From Tetragonia tetragonoides (lineage: Eukaryota; Streptophyta; Magnoliopsida; Caryophyllales; Aizoaceae), in the NCBI GenBank assembly GCA_038025085.1, contig CM076154.1, positions 38,358,501 to 38,422,500 of the forward strand: 64,000 nt of DNA, given 5' to 3'. A program made the translations under genes and the position numbers. The notes beneath the pieces were generated by a model. It was not told where the DNA came from and ran no database searches. It saw only the letters and a list, made by a program, of their open reading frames with translations. This document shows, in pieces, positions 36,949 to 50,490 of the stretch; within the stretch, counting starts at the first letter, position 1; every line of letters begins with the position of its first letter.

Positions 36949-37443
36949 CCAAAGGTGAAGATTTGTATATTGGAACAAAAAGGGTGACCTGCTTGGTCTT
37001 TTTTCTCTTTTTCTTTTTTGGATTTGGTTTGTGGGGTTTATAAATCAGGTTATGGGTAGCCTTTAGGAGGACCAATTTATAGCTGTTTGGTTTTTGTGTG
37101 GGGGAATAAGTATTTCACGCGGTGGGAAAAGGCAGGATTCCTGGAAAAGCATGAAACAGCACCGGCCATCGGCAACTCAGGACCTTCAGTCAAAACTGAC
37201 TCGGACGAGTTTGGTCCAATCAAATGACTTCCCATACAATAAATAAAGGCATGCGTAATCTATACACAAGTACTCCATTTACTTTGTTAACAATTATACC
37301 ATTCCCAACTTCATTCACTCACTGTCCCAAAAAAAAAAGAAAAAACTTCATTCACTCTTTATCTCTGCCTCCATTGATTATGTACTCTCTCTTACCTTTC
37401 CAGCCTGAGCCTCCACTGATTCACCATCCATACTCACGGAAGT
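36604..37443. other. RPI upstream region
   Basis: Promoter and 5' leader of RPI on the minus strand, including the (GA)n tract. No other gene was seen. Confidence 0.5.
36914..36944. repeat. (GA)n microsatellite in the RPI 5' region
   Basis: About 15 perfect GA units, (CT)n on the coding strand. CT-rich tracts close to the start are common in plant promoters and leaders. Confidence 0.9.
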
Positions 37444-37538
37444 TATTCCCTCCGTCCCAAATTATATGACAACTTCGGGACTTGTGACTCGAGTCACAAG
37501 TGCCGAAGTTGTCATATCATTTGGGACGTACGGAGTAC
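37444..37538. mobile_element. Short Stowaway-like hairpin MITE
   Basis: About 95 bp, almost a perfect palindrome: TCCCTCCGTCCCAAATTATA at the left, then GACAACTTCGG and its inverse CCGAAGTTGTC around a central ACTCGAGT, ending TTTGGGACGTACGGAGTA. Confidence 0.8.
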
Positions 37539-37539
37539 A

Positions 37540-37865
37540 TCATATTGTGGCTTGCGCTATGTTCATGATCACGGTCATTGCCATTAGAGCTGGGTGATCA
37601 CTTGTTCTCGCACCATCCTAAGAATGTGACAGTGAGTGATGACTTTACGCTGACGAAAACTAACTAGAGACATTTGTCTAAATGACTTGTTCATGAACAA
37701 TTCACCTCAATTGAAATTAAAGGGATGTGCAGCTCACTTCCATTTTAATGGGATTGCTGCCCTTGAGATCCCAGTGTTATGAACAAAAATTGGTTTCATA
37801 ATTTACATTCTGAGTTGTAAAGTGTCGTTGGAAAATCACTTGCTTCTCTATAAGGAATTTATTTT
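37540..37865 (+). pseudogene. Duplicated 3' end of NDUFS6
   Basis: From 37540 the sequence matches the end of NDUFS6 exon 3 (TATTGTGGCTTGCGCTATGT against TATTGTGGCCTGCGCTATGT). It continues through the stop (CCATTAGAGCTGGGTGATCA) and about 280 bp of downstream flank, as far as GGAAAATCACTTCTTT near 34950. Only the last ~20 codons and the flank are present, so it is non-functional. The copy begins directly beside the hairpin MITE. Confidence 0.85.
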
Positions 37866-38148
37866 ACAAGTTAATGAGCACCTACTCCGATACACTCAAC
37901 TTGGCAATGAAACACCAAGGAGCTATCGCGGAATTCATTAGCCTAACCTGTGACGTAAAATATGCCAAAATTCCCCATCAGGGGGGCAAAATAATGACAA
38001 AGATCAGTGTAGCTAACAAGAATAATTCACATGCCTCACCAGTCACCACCCCGCCTCCAAAGCCCCAACAAAGAAACAACATCAACGCAAGGAGATAAAT
38101 AATAGGCTTAGCACTGCACCATATCCATAAAGCCTTCAATAATCTTCC

Positions 38149-41100
38149 CTAAGTGCTGCTTTCCTCGGTAGCTGCCAGCTTCTTTTTCTGTTGGTGCTCT
38201 GCAGCCTTGTAATCTACAACCTCGCGAAACAATTGAGCGTCAAGGACACAATTTTCACTACCATAAACAGCTGCTTGAACACTAGCCATTAGCTTAGCAA
38301 TCTCTCTCCCTGAGAATCCTTCAGTCTTTGCAGCAGCTTCTCTAAGAATGTCATCTGTCAACCCTTTAATCTCTATCTTCTGCTGCTGTTTTTGAAAGAA
38401 ACGTGAAAAAAGCCCAGGTTTCCTAGCTCCTGCTTGTGCTATATACTTGTCAAGATAAAGTTTTAATAACTTCAACCTTTCACCCTCCCCAGGCAATGGG
38501 AACTCGAGGACTTCATCGATACGATCAGCAACGGCTGAATCAAGATCTCCTGGCCGGTTCGTGGCAAGTGCAAGAACAATGTCCTTGGACTGGTCACCAG
38601 TTCGGAAAAGGAGGGCGTTGAGGGCACTCCTTTGAGCTTCACTCATGTAGGCTTTGTTTCGCCTGCAAACAATTCATTGAGAACATTTCAGCTCATCATG
38701 GGCAACACTTGGCAAAAAATGAATAGTCATGCATGCAAATTGACAAGACCCATAATATGCTTTTCCATTGCCTTATTTTTTCCCGCAGGGGGGGGGGGGG
38801 GGGAGAAGGGATATGACAAGACCCGTGCTCAACTGAGTAGTAGAAGGTAAACGTGAGGACACTTTTAAGTGAGCTTGTTATGTTTAGCTACTTACTCGCA
38901 CAGAAAAGCATCAGCTTCATCAATAAATAACAACAAACCCCTATTCGACTTCTTCGCCCAATCAAACAACTGGTGTATCTTGGTGACAGCTTGTGAACCC
39001 AGGGGTGCAACATCGCCACCTGTCATGAGTGCATAGTCCAATCCCTGAAAACACAACAAAATATCAATCAGGAAGGACTTCAAGGAATTACTCCAGCTCA
39101 GCACAGTGAAATCTCTAGTACACAGTTTTCAGGCACTAAAATGACTGGAGGTGCCAAAGTACGCATTTTACACTCAATGAATGCTCCTCAGTAGCTTGAA
39201 TCATTGACAATGACTTGGACAATGAATAAATACTAAATGAAAGACAAGCGAGGTAAGATGTCATACAGATTTACGAGCCATCTCTCTCGCAGCCATAGTT
39301 TTCCCTGTTCCAGGAGGGCCATAGAAAAGCATATTACGGAATGGTGCTTGATGAGACTTTGTATTTGCAGTTGCAGTAGCTAGCTGCTGTATCCTCTTCT
39401 GAAGAGAGGGGTGTAAAATAACATCTCCAAAACCATTTCCATTTTTCGAAACAGAATTAGAGCTGCGTAGTGTGCTCATAGCACGAGAAGAAAATCCTGA
39501 CCATGGATATTTCCCTCTTGAGGACTCTCTAATTAATGATGGTTGTCCCAATATTCTGTCCACATAGCTCCATACCACTTTAGCCCCTTCTCTGCACAAA
39601 CGGTGGCAATAGTAAAATATTGAATACCCTCTCTTTTCATATAATCTAAGCAGAGTCTAAATCAAAAAGGATAAAAGCAAAACCCATTAAATAAATAACA
39701 TCAAGTCGTCAACATGGCTCATTCACTCACTTGTTGGACATATAGAGTAGTCCACCTCAACATAGTTGCCCTTTCTAATAGAACTGTCCAGAGAAGAATT
39801 CACCTTCCTAAAACACATGTTAAGGAACTGAAATAGTGCAAACAGTGTCCTCGAGTCTCAACCTTGAAATATGTCGCATGACCACACTTGCAGACTATTC
39901 AACTTTCTGAACTCTCTTTCTCCACCATAGATTTTAGGAGAAGACAACTGTCCAGTCATTTCGCTAAATGGAGAAGAAAAACAGAGTTACCAGAGTTCCA
40001 GGCCATGCTAGCAGGCTTCTACAGGCTCACTAACTATAGCTCTGACCTTTGATGTTAGTAGCCAAATCCTGGAGCATCAGGTGAACGGGGAAAATTTTGG
40101 CTTCCTTCAATTGATACCAGCCGCATGACCTATTCATACTTTAGACTCTAACTGCTGCATATAATGCAACTGGCTGTACATGACAACATTGAATTTAAAT
40201 TGCATAATTGATAAGTTAAAAGTGCCTAGGGATTTACATATTTGGGATAATCCTTAATGACTCATTTTAGTCCAGACGGGCCTGATTCTTTATCATAGAA
40301 TAACTACGGGGGCACAAGATCATAATCTAAATGCTTTGAGCTAGAGTCTAAAGGCTATCTCCAGGGTTTTAGATCTCCTTGGTACTTGAAGCCAAAAAGC
40401 ACCCTAGAGATCTTCGGTGCCACAATCTATGTTCTCAGACCTGGCTTGTTCTTGGGCAAAACCTATTCAGGATTCCTGTGAAAGCCTGTAACTACAAATC
40501 ATAGGTCATTGAGTTAAATACCAATCAGCTTGGGTTTCTTTTCCCAGTTCTACTAACTTAAACTTTGAGAGATCCCTTCAGTGCAGGCAGTGTTCTTCGT
40601 GATTTTTGCACTCTTCACTTCCGATGTAAATACTTGGTCAGCAAGACACAAAAGACAAATATCCAATTGTATACTCTAATTAACTTCTACCTTAGTGTAT
40701 CTAAGGAACCATACTAACTGGCGAGTAGGTAAAATTGAACAACCAGTATACTGAAGAAACCTTTCCACTCCACCCAACAGGCAACACCCAAACCACATAG
40801 CAGAAAAGGGGGAGGGGGATAAAGACCTCTTTAAAATATGGATGAATCAAAGCTCCAACAGTGTCAATAACACGCATGAAAAGAGCCTATGGACAAATTG
40901 CAATATCTCAGGAAAGGTGTTGAATATCGACAGCATTTTGATAAATTTTATTTTTGAATGTTTCCAGTTTGTCTTACAAGCAGCATTCTTTTTAACAGAT
41001 GAACACTTTATTTTCACAGTAGGGATCATGAATAATCCTGAGAAAAAGAAAAAAAACCAGACAAGACAAATTATTCAACAAAATTCCACAAGGCATGGCG

Positions 41101-44100
41101 GCCATCAAAATTTTGTCAGTATGAAGATAACACTCCCATCTGTTAAATCAAGGTCACTCAAACATGCTATTCGCACCCATAAAACAAATAAAGCAAGATT
41201 TCTATTAAAAAAAAACTTAGCCACCACGTAAATAGATGCGCATGGACACTGTCATGCAGCTTAAGTGGGGGTATGCACCAATTGTGAGAAGCATAAGCAA
41301 TAACAGCAAGCACTCTGTATCCAACAGCACGAATGAAGAATGAAATTATTCCACCGATGCATCAATAGAGTAATATGGAAAGGACAAAATCATCTAAGCT
41401 CAAAGCTTCAGACATACCTTGTGGTGTAGATGCCTGCTGCAAGAGCAGTGACCCCACCAACAGCTACGACAAGCTTATTTTGATCCGTCAAAATAGCTCG
41501 TAAACCCCCTGCATAAAGTGGCAATGAACGATTAAACCAATCATTTGTGCATCGTAGTAGATCATATACATCTATCTATTTCAATAAAGAGGGACTATCA
41601 CTGGTGCAGAGGGGAACATATACATAAAGGTGAAGAGTTCTCAAGTAAAAAGACATTCAATCCGCAAATTCAGATGCAGAAGATAATACAATTCTTGGAA
41701 TGTAGCTAATACTATGGCATGTGAATGTGATCAATGATAATGCAAATAAAAGTATGCTATCTCAATTTTAGTGACCTTAAGACCATTCATTTGATCCGAG
41801 AACAAAAACACATTCATCTGATCCAAATGCATTTTATATAGTACATTCTGTCCAAACATGACAACACACTAATAGTGCAACAGTGATGAATTGGCACCTA
41901 ACTGGACATGATCCTACCGAAGTACTCTTCTTTCATGGATACTGCAATCAAGACTAGCAGGAGGGACTTCCATAACAAAGAAAATAGAGCAACCAAATAA
42001 AACGGCTTGTAACTAACTAACAGGGATGCAGACAGCCAACTATTTACTATCAAAAAGCACCTAAAGAATCATGGTACAACTTTCACATTCACAGTTACTC
42101 CAGAAAATTAAGCTTCTGAGCTTCTTCTTTTTAGGAAAAAAAAAACAGGGAAGTTCGGTATCAACCCAATCTGGCCATCTCGGTCAAAGTATTCTTTTGT
42201 CCCTTGTCAAGACAAATGCCTGCTAACCATGAACTTAACCACATACATTTCAATCAAATCAGGTAATGCAACCTAGTAACAGCTTGATGAACAATTAGGC
42301 GAGAATACCTCCAATATGATCAAAAGTGGTGTTTATGGCTGCAACCCACTTCTCTCGCTCTGCATTCGCACGATCCACAAGCATTCGTCTATTGACATCT
42401 TCTGCCAACTTCGCTTCATGAGCTCTCCCTTCTGCTTCTGCCATTGCTTTCACCTTGATGGTTTCGCGTTCTATCTCAGCCTTCTCTCTTTCAGTTTGGC
42501 GACGCTGAGCTTGTATCTGCTCTTCTGTTGCTCGCCTAGCAGTCTCTTGTCTAATAGCTGACTCTTCTTGCAGCTTCACAAGCTCCTGATTTCTTGTCCT
42601 CTGATGCTCATGCTCTGCCTGTCAAAGACGGTAAAATTTTTGGTCATAAGCAAGCACTGCCATAATATCTGGGGCAGCGGGTTCTGTTAAACTAGCAGGC
42701 ACAGAATGCATCACCGTATCCATTTTACTCAATCACCTCACGGACATGTCAAATTTTTACTGATTCTGATAGAGCCACTTCTAAGCTCTGGATTCAGTCG
42801 CTACAACTATGGCACATGTGGTCTTTTCTGATTTCATGGGTGTTCTCCATGGAGTTCAGGACTTGCATACCATGAGAGGATGAAATCAGGTGCTGATAGC
42901 CTGATACTCTAGTGAAAGAGGAGCAAATAAGGAGGCCTCTTTATATGTACATTTGTAAATAAGGAGCATTTTGTTTGTCTAGTTCTCTTAGATGCTATTG
43001 TCCTATGTATTTTGTCCTTCTTAAAGGTTGCAAGTGATTTTTGGAAGGGCTGTGAGGACCTTGTGTATTCTTGACATGACTAATAGGCCATAAGTTGCTA
43101 CACAAATATAATGGAATTCATCAAAATAACATCCAAACCAAGATACACACCGCCATCCTTTTTCTTGCCAGCTCATCTTCATAACGAGCCATCTGAGATT
43201 TTATTTGTGCTTGTTGCTGATGTAGCTTCTTTGTCTCATCGTGGATAACTCTTTGCCTCTCCTGCATGAAAAAGGAGCAGATATCTGAATGAACTGGCCA
43301 AATCAGTGGGCTATTTTTTATAGGAAGTCTCACTGAAAGAAGCAAAGCAGGATAGACATATTATCTAATCCGACATCAGAACAACCAACTTAAATCAAAC
43401 CAGACCATACAAACAAGCAGCAAAGAGAACCCGATTGATGTTACATCTTTTTGGCTGATGAATTTCAGGCATGAACAAAATGATGGCCACAGTTATATTA
43501 AAAATTAATGTATCAATTGACAAGATAAACAGGCCCCAATAAACTTTTCAGTTTTCTGCCACATAAACAAGTAAACAACACTATACACGTTTGCAATTGG
43601 AACTAAAAGTTCATAACTAGGATCACCAAAAACAACCAAAGGACAAGTCCACTCTTTAATACATGTGAAAGTGAACTTACCACCTCCGCTTCAGCTTGTA
43701 CTTTCTTAAACTCTTGAACCTTCACTGCAAGTTCTGCCTGTCTTGTTTCTTCCTGCTTCTTTATGATTTCAAATACCTGCAATTAGAGTGAACAAACCAA
43801 CATCAGTAAGTCTTTAAACATGGCGAACCACATACAGAATATCACCAATAACCAAGGGACATAACCAAACACGACAACCACCTTCATCAAAAACTGACAC
43901 CCAGTTCACCAATTTTAGTATTCTACAGACCAAATAATAAAACAAAGTACCATTTAAATACAAAAATCTAGAAGCTTGCATCTACTAGAGTATATTATAC
44001 GTAATGGAATGCCAAATATCATAGCAACCATGCCAAATGAAATATATGGTTTAAGAAAGAGATTGCAGCATAAACCCAAATAGTAATCAATTAATGAAAG

Positions 44101-44513
44101 CCCCATTGGCATTTCCAGTTCCATTCCAAACCAATTAATTGACCACAGACATATGCACAAACATACACAGTAAATCAAACAAGGGAGAGATAGAAAGGGA
44201 CCTTCTTAGCTTGGCCAGAGCTGGTAATCTCTTTCAAAGCCTTAGCACCTCTTTCTAAGGCCTCAGGATCAAATCCAGCTGAAGTTGTTCTAGGGTTATC
44301 ATTTCGCGGCTTCGGTGGCTTCTCGGGTTCCGAAGGCGAAGCCGGTGGTTGCGCCACTCCTGCGAGTCCCACCGCTGGTGGCGCCACATTTCCGGTTGCC
44401 GGAGCAGAAAAAGGAGCGTAGTTGAAAGGACCATCGGCATGAGCGTGCTCAACTCCCATTGTAGCAGCTGCTAGGGCTGACATCAGCGTTGCTGCACATG
44501 CTTTAGCAGCCAT
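38149..44513 (-). CDS. ATAD3: Mitochondrial AAA ATPase ATAD3
   Basis: Eight exons on the minus strand (44513-44202, 43776-43681, 43261-43151, 42618-42309, 41508-41418, 39591-39267, 39044-38896, 38662-38149) join in frame to 635 residues, the family's usual size. ATAD3 is an inner-membrane AAA protein linked to nucleoid organisation and contact sites. After a Pro-rich N-terminus, a long charged coiled coil (about 85-270) leads to a hydrophobic membrane segment ([18 protein letters not shown], exon 5). The AAA domain follows, with Walker A GPPGTGKT at 398-405, Walker [10 protein letters not shown] at 452-460 and sensor ATNRPGDLD. The start [20 protein letters not shown] is chosen over an ATG five codons upstream by family similarity. 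All introns are GT-AG. Probable Arabidopsis counterparts are At3g03060 and At5g16930. Confidence 0.95.
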
Positions 44514-46326
44514 AGCTCGATTGCACAATCGGAGAGCTTCAATTCAACTCAACAGGGTTTAATTTTAATATCCCCGGATGAATTAAATTGAATGGAATTG
44601 GAGTTTAGAGAGATAATAATGTTGGTTGATTGTAAATTAAAGGGGGGTTTATTGGGTGGGAAATGTTGGCTTGAAGAACAAGAAAAATGGAGGGAGAGAG
44701 AAGTAGCTACTAGAGGGGTTTGGGGATATTTTGGGGTTCAGGGTTTTGGTAGGGTTTGCGCCATGGCGGTTTGGGGTTCTTGTCGATGCTTTTGCGGCTA
44801 TTTTATATCAGACCGGCTGAAGCGTTGAACCGGTCAGTAATTTGTTTTAGTCGTAGGATTTTACTTTTAGGCCCTTTGACTTGTGTAATATGGGCTGGCC
44901 TTGCCTTTGATATTCTATTGGTTTCCTGGTTATATCTTGGCCTCTTGGATCAACAGGTTGGGGGTATTTGTCTTTTTTTTTTCTCGTTCAATGATTGCGC
45001 GGTTGTATTAAGAATACCAAAAAACAAACGAATAACCTAAAATCTGTATTCGGGTCGAAACTCCTCGAAATTAAGAATACCCACAAAATTTGAGGAGGCC
45101 GCCCATACGGCAAAAGAGTGAGCTAATACATTGTTCACAAACAGGTTGGGTTAGCCTTTCTTTTTTTTTTCTTTTTTTTGAGGCGGTGTAGGCTAGCTAA
45201 GCTTTAGTTGGCTTGGCTCTTGAGAATGAACAAGAGGCTCTATGTACATGTACATCCTCTAGATTGATGTGTGTGTCGTGTAATTGGATGGACAATTCTA
45301 ATAAGAGGTTTATTAATTAGGTGCTCTTAAGATAATCTAGGGAGATCGATCTTAAAAATAGTATGAGTTCAGTAATACTAATAGACCCACTTATATTATG
45401 AACGTGCTCTATGAACTAAGCTAGCTTATAAATCCACTTATATTGTGGCTACGTTGTTCTTGTCAAATTATTGTGTGTGTCTGTGTGATAAGTTAAGCTT
45501 CTATGTTTTGGTTTAGAAACATCAAACATCTAGTAGCTAGCATGTCGGTCTTACCCTTATATAGAAAAATTCCAAAATCAACCGTGAATTTGGATCAATT
45601 TCAAATCGAAATCCAAGTGTTGTACAAACATCAGATTTGGCCCAAATTATTGAAGATATTTTGTGTATTTAGTAAATATGTAACTTTCCTAATTTCCTAA
45701 GTTGTATCTTATTTTATAAGCCTCAAAACTTGTTACAAATTAAAATCCTTGGATCCAAACAAAGCCATAAAGCTTTTTTGGATTTTTCTCAGAATTTTTC
45801 CAAAGGGTGAATTTGTTATGTAAGAAAAAACAGCTAGCTCGATTCAATCAACATAAGCCTGTGTTCTACTCATGATTTATGAAGTTGACATCAACTTTTG
45901 ACAGGGTAATTAGAGTAAACAGAATCCATAATAAATGGCATATATCCCCTTGGTTTAATTTCAACTCTGAAGAATTCCTTTTATGAGTCTATTACTTATT
46001 GTTTATTGGTATACATAGGCATCCAATCCAATGGATTAAATTACAGTACAATCTCAGGTGAATCAACATACAGAGACATGGAAAAAAAGGAATCAAAAAA
46101 TGAAAAGAAAAATATGGACTAGAAAATTAAAACAAAAGTACAAGTACATGGGGGATTTGATTTTCACAGGCAATAATGCTGGATGATGAGGGCCTCATTA
46201 ATTTGCTCTTCCTCTTTTCGGATTCGTTGAGCTTAAGCTAAGTAGTACTGGTACAGCCATGGCAATGGTATCAGCTTCTAATAATTCACAAATTTAGGAC
46301 TTGGAAATGGAAATGGAGGAGTAGGT
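44514..46326. other. Intergenic between ATAD3 and 4CL
   Basis: ATAD3 promoter and leader, then about 1.5 kb of AT-rich spacer and the 4CL 3' flank. No gene or clear repeat was recognised. Confidence 0.5.
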
Positions 46327-49300
46327 CTAAAGAACAGGGGATGGCGGCAATGCTAGCTTGGCTCTTAGTTCCTTCCTTAGAATTTTTCCTGAAGGCGACT
46401 TTGGAATGGCACTCACAAAGTACACTTTGTGAAGCTTCTTGTAAAACACCACCTGTATTAATCAAAACATTGTAAGAGGAGTTTTCAATTAGACCTTAAT
46501 AACACTTAACACCACCTGTGAAATACTCCTTAAGTAAAGTTAGGGGTGAGATGCAATATTATGTAATGTACGTACTTGCTTGGCGATATACGCTTTGACC
46601 TCATCTTCTGTAAGCTCCAATCCATCACTGGATCTAACAACAAAAGCCACAGGAACTTCACCCGCAGCTTCATCCTTTTGCCTGTATTAATCAAAATGAT
46701 GTGATTAAATAGACTAATTAGTTACTAATAGTCATAATTTGAATCCTTGTTGCTTGAAAAATTGACTACAGAAAGCAAATCAATCGACGGATTGGAACAA
46801 AGATGTTTTAGCTGTAGGGAGACTCACGGGACGACAGCAGCATCTGCAATTGAAGCATGGCTCACCAGAAGGGACTCCAACTCTGCTGGCGGGACCTGAA
46901 TTATTGAATATTGCATTTGATGCGCGCTTAAGAATGTCAGTTTGGTTGTTATTTATATGCATGCAGCATGGATAAGTATGTATTACTAATACTACCGGTA
47001 AGCTTAATTAGTTAAAAGAGACTTGCCTGGAAGCCTTTGAACTTGATGATCTCCTTAACTCTGTCGACAATAAAGACTTCATCGTCATCGTCTACATAGC
47101 CTATATCACCGGTGTGAAGCCACCCTTCTGCGTCTACTGTTGCTGCTGTCGACTCTGGATCGTTCAAATATCCTACTCAAAACACATACATATAGAGATA
47201 TTAGGAGCTTAATTAGGATGACAATATATATGGCATTTTAATTAGGATGATTATTAATCACTATGTGAGACAAAGGATAAATGAAGGAATGTTTTTAAAA
47301 ACATGAATGAAAAAGTGGTAGGTACCTTTCATGATTTGTTCACCACGGATGCAAATCTCTCCAGCCTGATTGTAACCAACAGAAACACCAGTTTCAGGGT
47401 CAACAATCTTCATGTCTGCGTTCCTAACCACAATGCCACATGAGCCTGGCTTCGTTGGGAATGGCTCTTTTGCAAATGCCGGGCACATCGACAACACTGG
47501 CCCTGCTTCTGTCATTCCATATCCCTGTATGTATGTTCAACATTCCTTTTTCAATTACTTGGATGAAATTCACACCTTATCCATTAAAGAGGGGAGAATA
47601 TATTCAGATTATCCACTAGCGGTAGCCCATAGCGCTATGTATAAGGTAATAACTTTTTTTGGGGGATTCATATAGAATTTTTTTTCCATCTACTACAGTG
47701 ACTATTTTCCCACGCGGTTACAACTTTAACTAAGACTTCGAATGAACTTGAAATATCAGATCAGATAAGTACTAGTAGCACAAAGAGTATAAGCTGGTAG
47801 AATGCTAGAAACTAATGAAGAACAAATCTGGAGTGTGCCTAATGGCTAAATGTAAGGGGTTATTTTTTTGGCTTTTAATGAATGTCCGCATGTGCTGTCA
47901 CTAGTAGCACATTTTTCCGTGTGCCAACTTTTAATGTCATTGTCAAGAAATACGTGAATGTCTTATGTTGTGATATTGTAGACATGCAAGCGCTCGTGGC
48001 CTAATGGATAAGGCATTTGACTTCTAATCAAAGGATTGTATGGCCCTAATCATTTTACTATTTTTGGGTGGAATTTATCTTTTTACTTTGTATTCCATTT
48101 TTGCTTTGCTTGAATCGAAATATTCAATCATGCATGGGTATATAATGTGTCAGTTGTTAGGTGGAGATTTACGACACAGAAATGAGATGTCTTGTAGTAA
48201 GGTGGGTGACTTCAAATTTGCAACTATGTTTCCAATAAATTTTTGCCTCAACTTTATTAGTAGCTGATATCAAAAAATAAATTTTTAGCATGACATTGGC
48301 ATGGATCAATAAGAGGGATGATGAGGGGGATTTGAACATAAAAGTTAATATAGGCACTAGTTTTAACCAAAATTTTATTAACAAGTTACCTTTAATTCTT
48401 TAAAATAGCATCATAAACACTTAGATGCACTTTATAAATTAAGGTATAGGATGAATCTAGCTGACGATACCAAACAAAAAATTAAAGGCTGCGAGGCGTA
48501 AAACAACTATATTCAACTAAAATAAAAAAAATAAAAAATAAATGAAAATGAACTTGGGGATACATTGAAAACAAATCATGTCTCCATAAATAAATAAATA
48601 AAAACAAATCATGTTAGCACGTAATTAGAGTAGAGCAAAGCTAGATGGTCCCACATGAGATTTACCCCCGCATTATTTTTTCGGTGAGCGCATAATTGAC
48701 GAAATGTATAGGTTCACTCCACGGACAACGTGTATAGCACATGTGCGAATAATAATTTTCAATATGTCACTAATTTACTCGTAAGAATCTTTCCGGTTAT
48801 TTAATTTAATAAATCGCATAATCACATTCCCAGTTTATTTATTTTTCCTGACAGTGTAAAAAAAAAAAACTAAACAAATCATAGGGAGTAATGAAGTAAT
48901 GAGTAATTAGATTTTTTTTTGTAAATAATTTTTGTTAAAACCATCTTAAACAATGGGAAATTTAGAGAGAAGACATGAATTATTATGCAAAATAATTGCG
49001 TTGGCGCAATGAATGCTGGTAAATGGATCCAAATTAGTGGAGCATGTGAGAGTGAGACAAGCATATTAATAGGAGAGTTTGTATTCCTATAGTTGGTGAG
49101 ACCAAAGACCAAGTGTTATCACTTCCCCCCACATATAACGCCACCAACCCCCTTTATACAGTTACCATTACCATTACCATTACCACTCTCTATAACAAAA
49201 CAAAAACATAAAAAATAAAAAATAAAAAATAAAAAACAGGGGAAGGAAATGAAGGGGGAAATTCAGTTACAGAAACACAAAAGGCAAACATCAGTTAAAC

Positions 49301-50490
49301 TTAAACAACAAGATCAACAACAACATTCTTAGAACAACAAAAAAAAAAAGCATTAAATGCAAAAAATAAAATAAACCCAAAAGTGTAGTATGTTACTAGT
49401 AGAAGAGTTCGGTAGCACGAACCTGACCCAAAACAGCCTGTGGGAGCCTCTCCCGGAGGGCATCCTCAAGCTCCTTCCCTAGCGGCGCAGCCCCAGACAT
49501 GACCAACCTTATGGAGCTCAAATCGAAGTTCTCCACCATGGGATTCTTCGCTAAAGCGATAACAAGTGGAGGCACCACCATCGCCACTGACACCTTGTGG
49601 CGCTGTATGAGCTCCAGAAGTGTCCCTATCTCGAATTTAGGCATCAACAATACCGCACTACCGGATCGGAGCGCGATCATAAGGACAGAGTTTAAAGAGA
49701 ATATGTGGAAAAGAGGAAGTACACATAGCATGACATCATCAGATGTTAAGTACATGTTTGGGTTTTCACCATCAACTTGTTGTGCCACACTGGTTGACAG
49801 GCTTTTATGAGTTAATATCACTCCTTTTGGTAATCCCGTTGTCCCTGATGAAAACGGCAGCGCAACCGGATCATCGGGGCTCATCTCTACGTCCACGAGA
49901 TCAGCCTCGTCTTCCACCAACAATTCATTCTCTCCATCTATACTTATCACCTTCAATTTATCGTCAATGTCTTTGACTTTATCGGCGAATTGAGATTGGG
50001 TCACGATTAATTTAGCACCGGAGGCGTTGACCTGTTTTCCGATCTCCGATGAGGTGTAAAAGGGGTTGGCGGTAGTGGAGACGGCGCCAATCATGGAAGC
50101 GCCGAAGAAGGTGAAGATGAATTCAGGGCAGTTTGTAAGGAGGATCATGATGACGTCACCTTTTTTGATTCCGAGTTTTGAGAGGCCCACGGCTGTTTTG
50201 CGGCACATAAGGTGGGTTTCTCCATAGGTGTAGATCTTGCCGGTGGTGCCGGAGATTAAGCAAGGGCGTTGAGAGGTTTGAGGGAGGTTTTCGAAGAGGT
50301 AAGAGTGGAGAGGGAGGTTGTTGTTGATTTGAATGTCAGGGAGACGTGATTTGAATATGTGTGGCTCTGTTTTCATGATTGCTTCTTGTTTTGATAATGG
50401 TGATGGTGATGATGATGATGATGATGATGATGATTTGGGGCTGAGAAGAGGGGCTGATGAAGTCAAGGGATTGGTTTCGACGGCTGCCAT
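46327..50490 (-). CDS. 4CL: 4-coumarate:CoA ligase
   Basis: Six exons (50490-49423, 47524-47326, 47172-47027, 46895-46828, 46681-46576, 46452-46327) join in frame to 570 residues. The enzyme activates hydroxycinnamic acids to CoA thioesters through an acyl-AMP intermediate, the branch point to lignin and flavonoids. Diagnostic motifs are Box [12 protein letters not shown] at 214-224 and Box II GEICIRG at 411-417, with [13 protein letters not shown] typical of true 4CLs. The C-terminal [12 protein letters not shown] holds the catalytic lysine. There is no clear peroxisomal signal (it ends PPSPVL), so it is cytosolic. The N-terminus carries a 9-Ser run encoded by a TCA microsatellite, longer than usual. 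Intron 3 has a GC donor (CAG|GCAAGT at 47021-47026). Intron 1 is 1.8 kb and contains a tRNA fragment. Confidence 0.95.
47990..48042 (+). pseudogene. Truncated tRNA-Arg(UCU) in 4CL intron 1
   Basis: GCGCTCGTGGCCTAATGGAT opens a near-perfect 5' portion of plant tRNA-Arg(UCU), covering the acceptor 5' strand, D arm and an anticodon arm with loop CTTCTAATC. After GGATTGTATGG the T arm and 3' acceptor strand are absent, so it cannot fold as a full tRNA. Confidence 0.75.
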
